Numbered from the stretch's first letter, positions 1 to 5,880 are shown. The stretch is DNA of 7,199 bases from Actinomycetota bacterium (GCA_016783995.1 JADHVN010000074.1:1-7199), one strand, 5' to 3'. Made by a program: numbers and translations. The notes: generated from the letters alone by a model not told the origin.

Positions 1-2
1 TT

Positions 3-208
3 GACATACATCAGAAAAAGAAGTCCGACCTATCTGTTAACGACCTGGTAGTTGCTTTTGAACGTGCCAGTGGAGAAAGATTTGCTGATGACAGTATAAT
101 GCTTCGTAACGTTGATTCTTAAGCTCGACCTTGGTTATAGACAATCTTGATAAACATATAACCTTCGAAGATAGTAAAGATAGAGTTAAAGAAACATATG
201 AAAAATAA
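3..208 (+). pseudogene. 3' end of an unidentified gene, probably frameshifted
   Basis: An open frame enters from the left edge and ends with TAA at 120-122. It contains protein-like text (DLSVNDLVVAFERASGERF, then DDSIMLRNVD). Another frame, open from 116, carries on with DNLDKHITFEDSKDRV and stops at 206-208, overlapping the acetyltransferase start by 11 bases. Such an overlap is typical of translational coupling. The simplest reading is one gene broken by a single-base indel near 113-119. The pattern of a helical segment followed by a short charged C-terminus loosely recalls the tail of AbiEii-type nucleotidyltransferases, but that is only an impression. Too little is present to assign a function, and the first frame could also simply end at 122. 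Confidence 0.3.
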
Positions 209-677
209 TTCAGATATTTCTTTTAAAATTATATGTTCCCTCGAAGAACTTATTGCTGCTTACAATGTTAGATTTACTGTATTTTGTGAAGAACAAAATA
301 TCCCATATTACATAGAAACTGGTGAAAATGAATTGAATAGAATTCATATACTTGGCATGCAAGGCAACGAGCCTATAGCGACAGGAAGAATGTGTGTAAT
401 TAATGGTTGGCTAAAATTCGAACGTATAGCTGTAAGGAAGGCATGGAGATCACGTAGAATTGGTTCAAAGTTAGTAAATTATATGGTAAATACTGGTAAG
501 GATATGGGAATATTTAAATATAAACTTCATGCACAAGTTAGTAACAAAGAATTTTATAAACGGTTGGGATTTAAAACAAAAGGTAAAATTTTTATAGAAG
601 CAGGTATAGAGCATATTTTAATGATACGAAAAGATGATACTTCGGAGTACTTAGAAAATAAAAGATCAGGTAAATGA
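198..677 (+). CDS. GNAT family N-acetyltransferase (YjcF/ElaA-like)
   Basis: A predicted cytosolic enzyme moving an acetyl group from acetyl-CoA to an unknown amine; 159 residues, normal for a single GNAT domain. The N-terminal part has the YjcF-type pattern VRFTVFCEEQNIP (residues 24-36), a central strand PIATGRM (59-65), the beta4 strand and acetyl-CoA loop FERIAVRKAWRSRRIGSKL (74-92), and the C-terminal HAQVSNKEFYKRLGFK (111-126), then FIEAGIEHILM (132-142). The usual pyrophosphate loop R-x-x-G-x-G reads R84-S-R-R-I-G89, so the first glycine is replaced by Arg87, which may weaken cofactor binding. The family normally ends near 'EAGIxHxxM', so the last 15 or so residues (DDTSEYLENKRSGK) look like a tail picked up at the junction with the recombinase remnant. 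No strong Shine-Dalgarno precedes the ATG; coupling to the upstream frame is possible. The substrate cannot be inferred. Confidence 0.85.
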   Translation: MKNNSDISFKIICSLEELIAAYNVRFTVFCEEQNIPYYIETGENELNRIHILGMQGNEPIATGRMCVINGWLKFERIAVRKAWRSRRIGSKLVNYMVNTGKDMGIFKYKLHAQVSNKEFYKRLGFKTKGKIFIEAGIEHILMIRKDDTSEYLENKRSGK

Positions 678-1076
678 AGAAGAATATAATGCAAAAAGGG
701 CTAGCCTTTTAAAAGATAAATCAAATATTAAGATCAAATTAGATGAAAATGATCAAAGGGTAGATGAATGGTTAAAACTAACTGAAAGAGCATTTAGTTT
801 TGTGACAAATGCAAGAGAAGTTTTTATAAATGGAGATAATGCCATAAAAAAAGAGATTTTAATGGCTTTAGGTAAAAGAATTTCAATATATAATGGAAAA
901 CTCAGCATTGAAGCTAATGAATGATTTGTTCCTATAAAAGAAGATTATCCTGCGTTGGAAAAAGAGTATTTAAGGTTAAAACCAATAGAAAACCTACTGT
1001 ATAGTAGAGTTTTTTCCAATCTTGAGCCTATTCGTTCATATTGGCTGCCCCAAGTTGCGAACTTTCGAACCAATTT
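655..1076 (+). pseudogene. C-terminal remnant of a serine site-specific recombinase (5' exon of the intron)
   Basis: The frame from 655 encodes the C-terminal region of large resolvase-type serine recombinases: NEEEYNAKRASLLKDKSN, then DQRVDEWLKLTERAFSF, then FINGDNAIKKEILMALG, then LSIEANE-stop-FVPI, DYPALEKEYLRLKP and YWLPQVANFRTN. These match the zinc-ribbon/coiled-coil tail of the family from memory. Missing are the N-terminal catalytic domain with its serine and most of the recombinase domain, so this is a fragment of about 140 codons. A TGA at 922-924 stands where relatives have Trp (EANxWFxPI), a one-base change from TGG. The fragment starts inside the acetyltransferase 3' end, suggesting a deletion or recombination junction there. 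The group II intron follows at 1077. If it is spliced, the exons join as TT+T then TAA, ending the frame as FRTNF. It is a probable relic of a lost mobile element. Confidence 0.75.
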
Positions 1077-1589
1077 GTATGTCCAGTTTAGGCTGGTATG
1101 TTCAGCAGGAGTCAGTCCTGTCAGGGTAAAAGCCAGAAGCCCTGTAGCTTGAATAGCAGCAAGTAGGGTAACTGAATTACTGAAGTCTATTGACAAAGTC
1201 ACTTTATGGGTGATGAGCAAGTTACCAGGCCGTAACGAGAGTAAACGCATAGGTGGCCTCGTAATCGAATAATTCTGGAAGCCGAGCCTGCAATTTGGAG
1301 GCGAAGGCAGTATAGACAAACTAAACTGGCACATGTTTGTTCTATTCCAGCGGGGTAATAGCGACAGCATGGTAACAAGGACATACGAAGCAACTGGAGA
1401 AGCCCTACTTGTCCCGACAAGAAATTGCCGGAAGAAGATAGACCCTATAACCAGTAACCGCTGGGAAGTGGGCCTGTGATAAGAGGGTGGCGGAGGAGCC
1501 TGTAGTAGCACTGAATCAGAGTAATGTCTGAGGAGCAAAGAGGCCCTATTGTTTGACAAATCTTTTAACCAAGGAGAGGCAAGGACGAG
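1077..1589 (+). ncRNA. Group II intron ribozyme, domains I-III and start of IV
   Basis: This gene-free stretch of about 510 bases is the 5' ribozyme part of the intron; the open frames across it on both strands are shadows of structured RNA. Features readable by eye are the LtrB-like 5' end, hairpin CTTGT-CCCG-ACAAG (1408-1421), the GCC/GGC-closed 11-base loop at 1289-1299 that probably holds EBS1, and a GGGTGGCGGAGGAGCC / TGTAGTAGCACTGA segment (about 1485-1515) that corresponds to the domain III region of related introns (GGGUACGGAGUACUCGUAGUAG in LtrB). Just before the maturase, AAGGAG (1571-1576) and AAGGA (1581-1585) are possible ribosome binding sites. The domain limits are approximate. 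Confidence 0.7.
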
Positions 1590-2867
1590 ATGATAAAGAC
1601 GTCCATAAGTTTGCAGGAACTAAGGAGAAAGATATACCTAAAGGCGAAGTCTGATAAGACATGGAGGTTTTGGGGACTGTATGTTCATGTCTGTAAGTTG
1701 GAAACACTAAGACAGGCCTACAAACTGGCTAAAATAAATAATGGGGCTCCGGGTATAGACGGAGTTACATTTGAAGCCATAGAAGAAGCTGGACTTGATG
1801 ATTTCCTAACATTAATCAGAAATGAACTGGTCTCCTTCAAGTACATGCCCATGTGTAATCGAAGAAAAGAGATACCCAAGGGTGAAGGAAAGGTAAGAGT
1901 ACTGGGCATACCTGATATACGTGACCGAGTTGTGCAGGGTGCATTAAAACTGGTGCTTGAGCCAATCTTTGAAGCTGACTTCTGCGAAGGTTCATACGGT
2001 TACAGACCCAAAAGAAGTGCCCATGCAGCAGTAAACAGGGTATCAAAAGCAGTAATAAATGGTAAGACAAAAGTCATTGATGTTGACCTTGAAGCCTACT
2101 TTGATAATGTAGAACACCAAATCCTGCTTAGAAAAGTAGCTCAAAGGGTAGACGATGACAAAGTAATGAGGCTGCTAAAACTTATACTTAAGGCAAATGC
2201 AAAAAGAGGAATAGCTCAAGGCTCAGTCATTTCACCGCTTCTGGCAAATATCTACCTAAATGAGGTAGATAAGATGCTGGAAAAAGCAAGAGAAGTTACC
2301 AGTCGGGGAAAATATACCAACATAGAATACGCACGGTTTGCAGATGATTTGGTAATTCTTGTAAATGACAACTACAAATGGCTTACAGCGGCAGCTTACA
2401 AGCGGCTTATACAGGAGCTGGCAAAACTGAAAGTAAAGGTAAACACTGGCAAAACAAAGATAGTAGACCTTACAAAGGGAGATACTTTTAGCTTTCTTGG
2501 GTTCGTATACAGAAGGGTTAAGACCCGAAAGGGCAAATGGGCAGTTGTTATTATACCAAAGATAAAAGCCCGAACAGCTCTTCTTAGAAAGCTAAAAGAA
2601 ATATTTGCAAGGTTCGTGTCACAGCCTGTAAGCAGGGTAATATACCTGATAAATCCTATCCTTAGGGGATGGGTAAATTACTTTAGAATAGGACATTCCT
2701 CTAAATGCTTCTGTTATGTAAAAGGCTGGGTTGAAAAGAAGATAAGAAGGCATCTTCAGCGTGCAAGAAAACGACATGGCTTTGGCTGGAACAGGTGGAG
2801 TAGTGCGTGGTTGTATAATACCTTAGGCTTATACAATGATTACAAGATAAGGTATTACCATGCATAA
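1590..2867 (+). CDS. ltrA: Group II intron reverse transcriptase/maturase (no endonuclease domain)
   Basis: The intron-encoded protein binds the intron RNA, helps it fold and splice, and copies it into DNA during retrohoming. At 425 residues all core parts are visible: RT0/1 with NNGAPGIDGVTFE (50-62), RT2/2a through GIPDIRDRVVQ and GYRPKRSAHAA (137-147), RT3 VDLEAYFDN (165-173) with catalytic Asp166, RT4 QGSVISPLLANIYL (210-223), RT5 RFADDLV (249-255) with catalytic Asp252 and Asp253, RT6 GKTKIVD (287-293), and RT7 FLGF (302-305). The maturase (X) domain has INPILRGWVNYF (354-365). The C-terminus holds RRHLQRARKRHGFGWNRWS, then LYNTLGLYNDYKI, and ends there, so the HNH endonuclease of LtrA itself is absent. 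Mobility would then rely on nicks or nascent strands at replication forks, as known for such classes. The box is FADD rather than the commoner YADD. The frame is intact, and the protein looks functional. Confidence 0.95.
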   Translation: MIKTSISLQELRRKIYLKAKSDKTWRFWGLYVHVCKLETLRQAYKLAKINNGAPGIDGVTFEAIEEAGLDDFLTLIRNELVSFKYMPMCNRRKEIPKGEGKVRVLGIPDIRDRVVQGALKLVLEPIFEADFCEGSYGYRPKRSAHAAVNRVSKAVINGKTKVIDVDLEAYFDNVEHQILLRKVAQRVDDDKVMRLLKLILKANAKRGIAQGSVISPLLANIYLNEVDKMLEKAREVTSRGKYTNIEYARFADDLVILVNDNYKWLTAAAYKRLIQELAKLKVKVNTGKTKIVDLTKGDTFSFLGFVYRRVKTRKGKWAVVIIPKIKARTALLRKLKEIFARFVSQPVSRVIYLINPILRGWVNYFRIGHSSKCFCYVKGWVEKKIRRHLQRARKRHGFGWNRWSSAWLYNTLGLYNDYKIRYYHA

Positions 2868-2918
2868 AAGCGCTGACAGTCAATAGGTCACATAAACCTT
2901 TAGATGAAACTAACAAGA

Positions 2919-2951
2919 AAGCCCAGTTCGGGAAATCCGAACGCTGGGTTT
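2919..2951 (+). ncRNA. Group II intron domain V catalytic hairpin
   Basis: Bases 2919-2926 (AAGCCCAG) pair with 2944-2951 (CUGGGUUU). Above them 2927-2931 (UUCGG) pairs with 2937-2941 (CCGAA) around loop GAAAU. The two unpaired bases C2942-G2943 form the conserved bulge on the 3' strand. The catalytic triad AGC is at 2920-2922, pairing with GUU and keeping the conserved G-U wobble. Length is 33 bases against the usual 34. This element binds the two catalytic metal ions for splicing. It lies 51 bases after the maturase stop. Confidence 0.85.
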
Positions 2952-2956
2952 GACGT

Positions 2957-3014
2957 GGCGGGAGCTGGAAACGTACTGAAATTATTTCGGTGGCGCGCCA
3001 GTTCTCGACCCTAC
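2957..3014 (+). ncRNA. Group II intron domain VI with branch-point A and 3' splice site
   Basis: Bases 2957-2968 (GGCGGGAGCUGG) pair with 2998-3010 (CCAGUUCUCGACC), leaving A3008 bulged as the branch point. The distal part has a second stem ACUGAAA / UUUCGGU. After the bulged A come CCCUAC, ending the intron at C3014 with the usual AY terminus and a branch-to-end distance of seven bases, as expected. The linker from domain V is GACGU. Confidence 0.75.
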
Positions 3015-3050
3015 TTAAGGGAAATGTTTAAATTAAAAGGTTTGCTTATT

Positions 3051-3075
3051 AAACAAACAATATAATTGTTTGTTT
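3051..3075 (+). terminator. AT-rich inverted repeat, possible weak terminator of the recombinase transcript
   Basis: AAACAAACAAT (3051-3061) and ATTGTTTGTTT (3065-3075) form a perfect 11-bp inverted repeat with a 3-base loop, 33 bases after the TAA that would end the spliced recombinase frame. The 3' arm is T-rich and followed by one more T. The stem is poor in GC, so termination would be weak, and it could equally be a protein-binding site. Confidence 0.35.
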
Positions 3076-3192
3076 TGAAAAGCATATTACGGGCATTATT
3101 TTAACATGATTAAAGCTTATTCTGGTAATTCTATACTTTCAAGCATTTTGTCTTGCATACTCTTACATATCTATAATTTCTGAAAATTAAAA

Positions 3193-3221
3193 TTGATTAA
3201 TTCTTGTCTTAAGACTAATAT
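3193..3221 (+). promoter_or_regulatory. Predicted sigma-70-type promoter of the MFS gene
   Basis: TTGATT at 3193-3198 and TAATAT at 3216-3221 are separated by exactly 17 bases and match the consensus boxes at 4 or more of 6 positions each. Initiation would fall near 3228, leaving a leader of about 28 bases before the ATG. No Shine-Dalgarno is visible in that leader. Confidence 0.5.
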
Positions 3222-3230
3222 CTTAAGACA
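3205..3230 (+). promoter_or_regulatory. Perfect inverted repeat overlapping the -10 box, operator-like
   Basis: TGTCTTAAGA (3205-3214) and TCTTAAGACA (3221-3230) are exact inverted copies around CTAATA. Each arm also contains the palindrome TCTTAAGA. The repeat covers the spacer and the -10 box of the predicted MFS promoter, the classic position of a repressor site for a dimeric TetR- or MarR-like regulator. No regulator gene is in the window. A hairpin terminator is unlikely, because no T-run follows directly. Confidence 0.5.
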
Positions 3231-3256
3231 GCAAATTATTTTTTATAATTTTTATA

Positions 3257-4438
3257 ATGGCAAATAAGACGATTAACAAAATTAAGCAAAATCGGATACT
3301 CTTATCTGGTTTTTCGCAGTTACTTGTTCTGCTTTCATCCATACTAATCATTGGTCCTCTCATACCGCTTATTTCAGAGGACCTAAAAATTGGTCTTGAC
3401 ACTATTGGTTCAGCTCTTTCTTTAAGTGTTTTACCCCTGCTTTTAGTAACACTAGGTGCCGGCAACCTTATAGAGCTTATAGGTCTAAAGAAAGTACTTT
3501 ATATCGGATTTGGCCTGAGCATAGCTGGTTTAATGATGCTGTATTTTTCATATTCCTTTCCCATCTTTATAGTTGCGTACTTCCTGCTGAGATTTGGAGG
3601 AGGAATCCTGTTTGTAGGAAATTTTTCTATTATAGGAAATATGAATCCCACCCGGAGAACATTAAATATGATTAAATTAGATATAGGACCTAGTGCAGGT
3701 TTTTTTGTTGCGCCTCTTATAGTTAGTCTAATACTTTTTATAAAAACTGATTGGCAAAATTTCTATCTTTTTAGTCTGATATTATTGTTAGCTTTAATGA
3801 TTATATTATGGAAGACCAAGATGCCGAAAGTGGTATGCACAGGAAGTAATCTAAAGACATTGTTTATAGCAAACAGAAGAATTATTTCCAATACTATTTT
3901 TATCATATGCGGGATGATAGTCTTTTTTTATTTTTCCGTTATAAATACTTTTTTTATGTGGTTTACGTCTTATTTTCAGAATATCGGTATAGAAGTTAGC
4001 ATTAGCTCTCTTTTCCTTTCAATATATGGTGCATCTCTTTTTATTGGTATGATAATAAGGGTCAAATTGATCAAGCACTTCAAGAAAAAGGACGTCCTGC
4101 TTTTTGGTTTTATAGCATCCTTTTTACTGCTAATAGGAATTCTTTTTATACAAGATCTTGTATTTAAGAATATCCTTATATTTTTGTTTGGTATTGCTAT
4201 TGCTGGAAACTTCCCAATTATTTTTTCCATAGCATTAGGGCTGTTTCCGGAACATATCAACTCGGCTTCCGGGCTAATGTTTACTTTTGGAAACTTAGGA
4301 GTAATGGTGTTTCAGTATCTTTCAGGTTATTTTTCAGAATATTATTCAAAAAGCAGTGTTTTGTATATGAATATAGCTATTCTGCTAATACTTATTATTC
4401 TTACCTCTGTTCTTAGTTATAATAAAAAGTTCAGGTAA
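3257..4438 (+). CDS. MFS transporter, 12 membrane helices
   Basis: An inner-membrane secondary transporter of 393 residues, typical for the family. Twelve hydrophobic segments can be picked out near residues 14-36, 50-69, 78-98, 101-121, 145-163, 168-185, 209-236, 249-268, 279-298, 305-328, 338-359 and 368-388, with a longer polar stretch between helices 6 and 7 (186-208). The loop after helix 2 has the MFS motif A shape G-N-L-I-E-L-I-G-L-K-K (69-79), with Glu in place of the usual Asp. A second conserved-looking segment is GLFPEHINSASGLMFTFGNLG (328-348). The substrate cannot be read from the sequence; sugar, drug or small-metabolite export or import are all possible. The only ATG in a suitable place is 3257; no Shine-Dalgarno precedes it. 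Upstream is a promoter overlapped by an inverted repeat, suggesting repressor control and perhaps substrate induction. It seems to be transcribed alone. Confidence 0.88.
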   Translation: MANKTINKIKQNRILLSGFSQLLVLLSSILIIGPLIPLISEDLKIGLDTIGSALSLSVLPLLLVTLGAGNLIELIGLKKVLYIGFGLSIAGLMMLYFSYSFPIFIVAYFLLRFGGGILFVGNFSIIGNMNPTRRTLNMIKLDIGPSAGFFVAPLIVSLILFIKTDWQNFYLFSLILLLALMIILWKTKMPKVVCTGSNLKTLFIANRRIISNTIFIICGMIVFFYFSVINTFFMWFTSYFQNIGIEVSISSLFLSIYGASLFIGMIIRVKLIKHFKKKDVLLFGFIASFLLLIGILFIQDLVFKNILIFLFGIAIAGNFPIIFSIALGLFPEHINSASGLMFTFGNLGVMVFQYLSGYFSEYYSKSSVLYMNIAILLILIILTSVLSYNKKFR

Positions 4439-4441
4439 ATA

Positions 4442-4459
4442 GATTATAAATTTATAATC
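4442..4459. repeat. Perfect 18-bp palindrome after the MFS gene
   Basis: GATTATAAATTTATAATC reads the same on both strands and starts three bases after the MFS stop codon. There is no loop, so it is a poor hairpin, but it could bind a dimeric protein. In so AT-rich a sequence part of it may be chance. Confidence 0.4.
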
Positions 4460-4602
4460 CAACAACTTTTATTATAGATTAAAAATTTTGGTTGTCCCCC
4501 TTTGTTGGTGAACATCCAGAGCCAATTAATGGCTGGCCACCCTACGCAAAGTTAGAACCAACTTATTGAGCTCAAGCGAGGATATTTTTATACCTGAAAT
4601 GA

Positions 4603-4788
4603 ATTATTAATGATTTTTTAGCAAAGAATATTATCGGTATCACCAAGGCATCATTAGATATTGGTATTAAATTCATCAAACTAAAACAGCAATAACAATA
4701 GCAAAATAAACACCAGCAAATTATAATAGCATTATCAGATAACCTAAGTGCAATAGAGGTAAAGAAATTAAGGGACTTGTTAAAGTAA
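4603..4788 (+). pseudogene. Small decayed ORF with two Gln-to-stop changes
   Basis: One frame reads NDFLAKNIIGITKASLDIGI, FIKLKQQ, stop, Q, stop, QNKHQQIIIALSDNLSAIEV and KKLRDLLK before a TAA at 4786-4788. Both internal stops (TAA 4693-4695 and TAG 4699-4701) lie in a glutamine-codon run and are each one C-to-T change from CAA or CAG. The flanking halves look like real helical protein, so this appears to be a recently broken small gene of about 62 codons. There is no ATG in frame; an ATG at 4599 is in another frame, so the start is broken too, or it initiates at ATT. The family is not recognised. It ends 40 bases before the GH130 gene. With the palindrome it accounts for the roughly 390-base gap between the MFS and GH130 genes; bases 4460-4600 show nothing else clear apart from a short imperfect hairpin around 4515-4536. 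Confidence 0.45.
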
Positions 4789-4828
4789 TCCTGGTACCAA
4801 AGGTTAATGAAGAAATGAAGCAAAGTAA

Positions 4829-5779
4829 ATGAATAATAAAATTTTTAAAGAATATTTTAAACGTTATGAAGGAAATCCGATTTTAACTCCGGAAAACTGG
4901 CCCTATAAAGTAGGAGCCGTCTTTAATCCCGGTGCAATAAAATTTAATAATGAGATATTGCTTTTGGTCCGAGCTGAAGATAAACAAGGGTATTCCCATT
5001 TAACTATTGCTAAAAGTAAAGATGGAAAAACAAATTGGCAGATAAATTCTAGACCAGCATTAACAGCAGAGCCAGAATTTGGCGAAGCCATTTTTGGATT
5101 AGAAGATCCCAGAATTGTTTGGTTAGAAGACCGGCAAGAATATGTAATTACTTGTATTTCTTTCTTTGGTGGAGTGGCTGGAGAACCCCCTGGTATTTCT
5201 CTGATATCAACTAAAGATTTTTTAAATTTTAAACGCTTAGGGCGGAAATTAATACCTCCCAATAAAGATGCTTCTTTGTTCCCTAAAACTTTCAAGGGTT
5301 ATTACGCCCTTATAAACAGACCCATTGTTGAAGGAAGAGCTGATATTTGGGTTTCTTTCTCCAAAGATTTGGATTTCTGGGGGAAAGATAGAGTATTGAT
5401 TCCTACCAGACATAGAGCTTGGGATTCTAATAGAGTAGGGATAGGCCCTCCGCCTATTGAGACGTCAGATGGTTGGTTAATTATTTACCATGGGGCGAGA
5501 AATACAGCCTCCGGTACTATTTATCGAGTGGGACTAGCTTTGTTAGATTTAGAAACTCTTGAAGTAATCCGTCGGAGCAGAGATTGGGTTTTTGGACCAA
5601 AAGAGAGTTACGAAAGAGTGGGTGATGTAGACGATGTTGTTTTTCCTTGTGGTGTGGTTATTGATGAAAAAACAAATGAACTTTTAGTTTATTATGGCGC
5701 TGCTGATTCAGTAGTAGCTCTAGCTATCGCTAATTTAAATGATATCCTGGCTTATTTAAAAAAATGTACCGAATATTAA
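4829..5779 (+). CDS. GH130 family beta-mannoside phosphorylase-like glycosidase
   Basis: A predicted cytosolic phosphorylase. GH130 enzymes split beta-1,2- or beta-1,4-linked mannosides with inorganic phosphate, giving mannose 1-phosphate and a shortened sugar. The 316 residues fit the compact members of this five-bladed beta-propeller family. Visible family blocks are EGNPILTPENWPY (14-26), VFNPGAIKF (31-39), LLVRAED (45-51), GLEDPRIVW (90-98) with Asp93 at the position of the conserved catalytic acid, KDASLFP (146-152), LINRPI (161-166), RVGIGPPPIET (202-212), WLIIYHGA (216-223), FPCGVV (272-277) and LLVYYGAADSVVALA (285-299). Phosphate-binding basic residues seem kept, favouring a phosphorylase over a hydrolase, but this and the exact linkage are inference. 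The start at 4829 is the first ATG before the conserved block, with only a weak purine-rich stretch upstream. The neighbouring MFS gene is 390 bases away and not clearly linked. No mannose-handling partner lies within the window. Confidence 0.92.
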   Translation: MNNKIFKEYFKRYEGNPILTPENWPYKVGAVFNPGAIKFNNEILLLVRAEDKQGYSHLTIAKSKDGKTNWQINSRPALTAEPEFGEAIFGLEDPRIVWLEDRQEYVITCISFFGGVAGEPPGISLISTKDFLNFKRLGRKLIPPNKDASLFPKTFKGYYALINRPIVEGRADIWVSFSKDLDFWGKDRVLIPTRHRAWDSNRVGIGPPPIETSDGWLIIYHGARNTASGTIYRVGLALLDLETLEVIRRSRDWVFGPKESYERVGDVDDVVFPCGVVIDEKTNELLVYYGAADSVVALAIANLNDILAYLKKCTEY

Positions 5780-5830
5780 TAAAACCCACTTTAGCTTTTA
5801 TTTGGGATAAAATTGGGAGAAGATGATTAA

Positions 5831-5880
5831 TAGCTGTAAAGCAATTCGGGGTAATTTTAATTTTGCTGATAATACAGCTA
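5831..5880. repeat. Inverted repeat downstream of the GH130 gene
   Basis: TAGCTGTA (5831-5838) and TACAGCTA (5873-5880) are exact inverted copies. Inside them AGCAA (5840-5844) can pair with TTGCT (5863-5867), with a five-base bulge on the 3' side. The RNA could form a two-step hairpin with an 18-base loop. It lies 51 bases after the GH130 stop. Six A bases follow it on this strand, so it is not an intrinsic terminator in the forward direction. Confidence 0.35.

Larger units (their letters stand above)
1077..3014 (+). mobile_element. Group II intron with intron-encoded reverse transcriptase
   Basis: A self-splicing, retromobile intron of about 1.94 kb. Its 5' end reads GTATGTCCAGTTTAGG, resembling the LtrB-type start GUGCGCCCAGAUAGGG but deviating from GUGYG at base 3. 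The encoded maturase occupies domain IV, domain V and domain VI follow it, and the intron would end ...CGACCCTAC at 3014 with the canonical AY terminus. Exon-binding candidates lie in the expected order: UCGAA (1265-1269) can pair with TTCGA (1064-1068), and loop AAUUUGG (1292-1298) pairs at 6 of 7 positions with CCAATTT (1070-1076), the last bases of the 5' exon. The element is visibly richer in GC than its flanks, consistent with recent arrival. It sits in the sense orientation in the 3' end of a recombinase remnant. Boundaries are inferred from structure, not from an empty-site comparison; the 5' end is less certain than the 3' end. Confidence 0.85.

Noticed and set aside
955..1152. Plus-strand frame of 65 codons as an independent gene
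   Set aside because: Its first 40 codons are the end of the recombinase remnant, and the rest is read-through into the unspliced intron.
1422..1427. AAATTG as exon-binding site 1 (exact complement of CAATTT)
   Set aside because: It lies beside a short hairpin and aligns with a region after EBS1 in LtrB. The 11-base loop at 1289-1299 fits the expected position better despite one mismatch.
945..1559. Long open frame on the minus strand (204 codons)
   Set aside because: It lies over the intron ribozyme and the recombinase remnant, has no family features, and is explained by structured RNA on the plus strand.
2957..3010. First considered as domain V of the intron
   Set aside because: It is too long and lacks the AGC triad and the two-base bulge in the right places. 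The hairpin at 2919-2951 has them, so this one is domain VI.
4572..4823. Minus-strand frame of 83 codons rich in Cys, Tyr and Phe
   Set aside because: Its composition is what the complement of an A-rich, CAG/CAA-rich stretch gives. No ribosome binding site or family signature.
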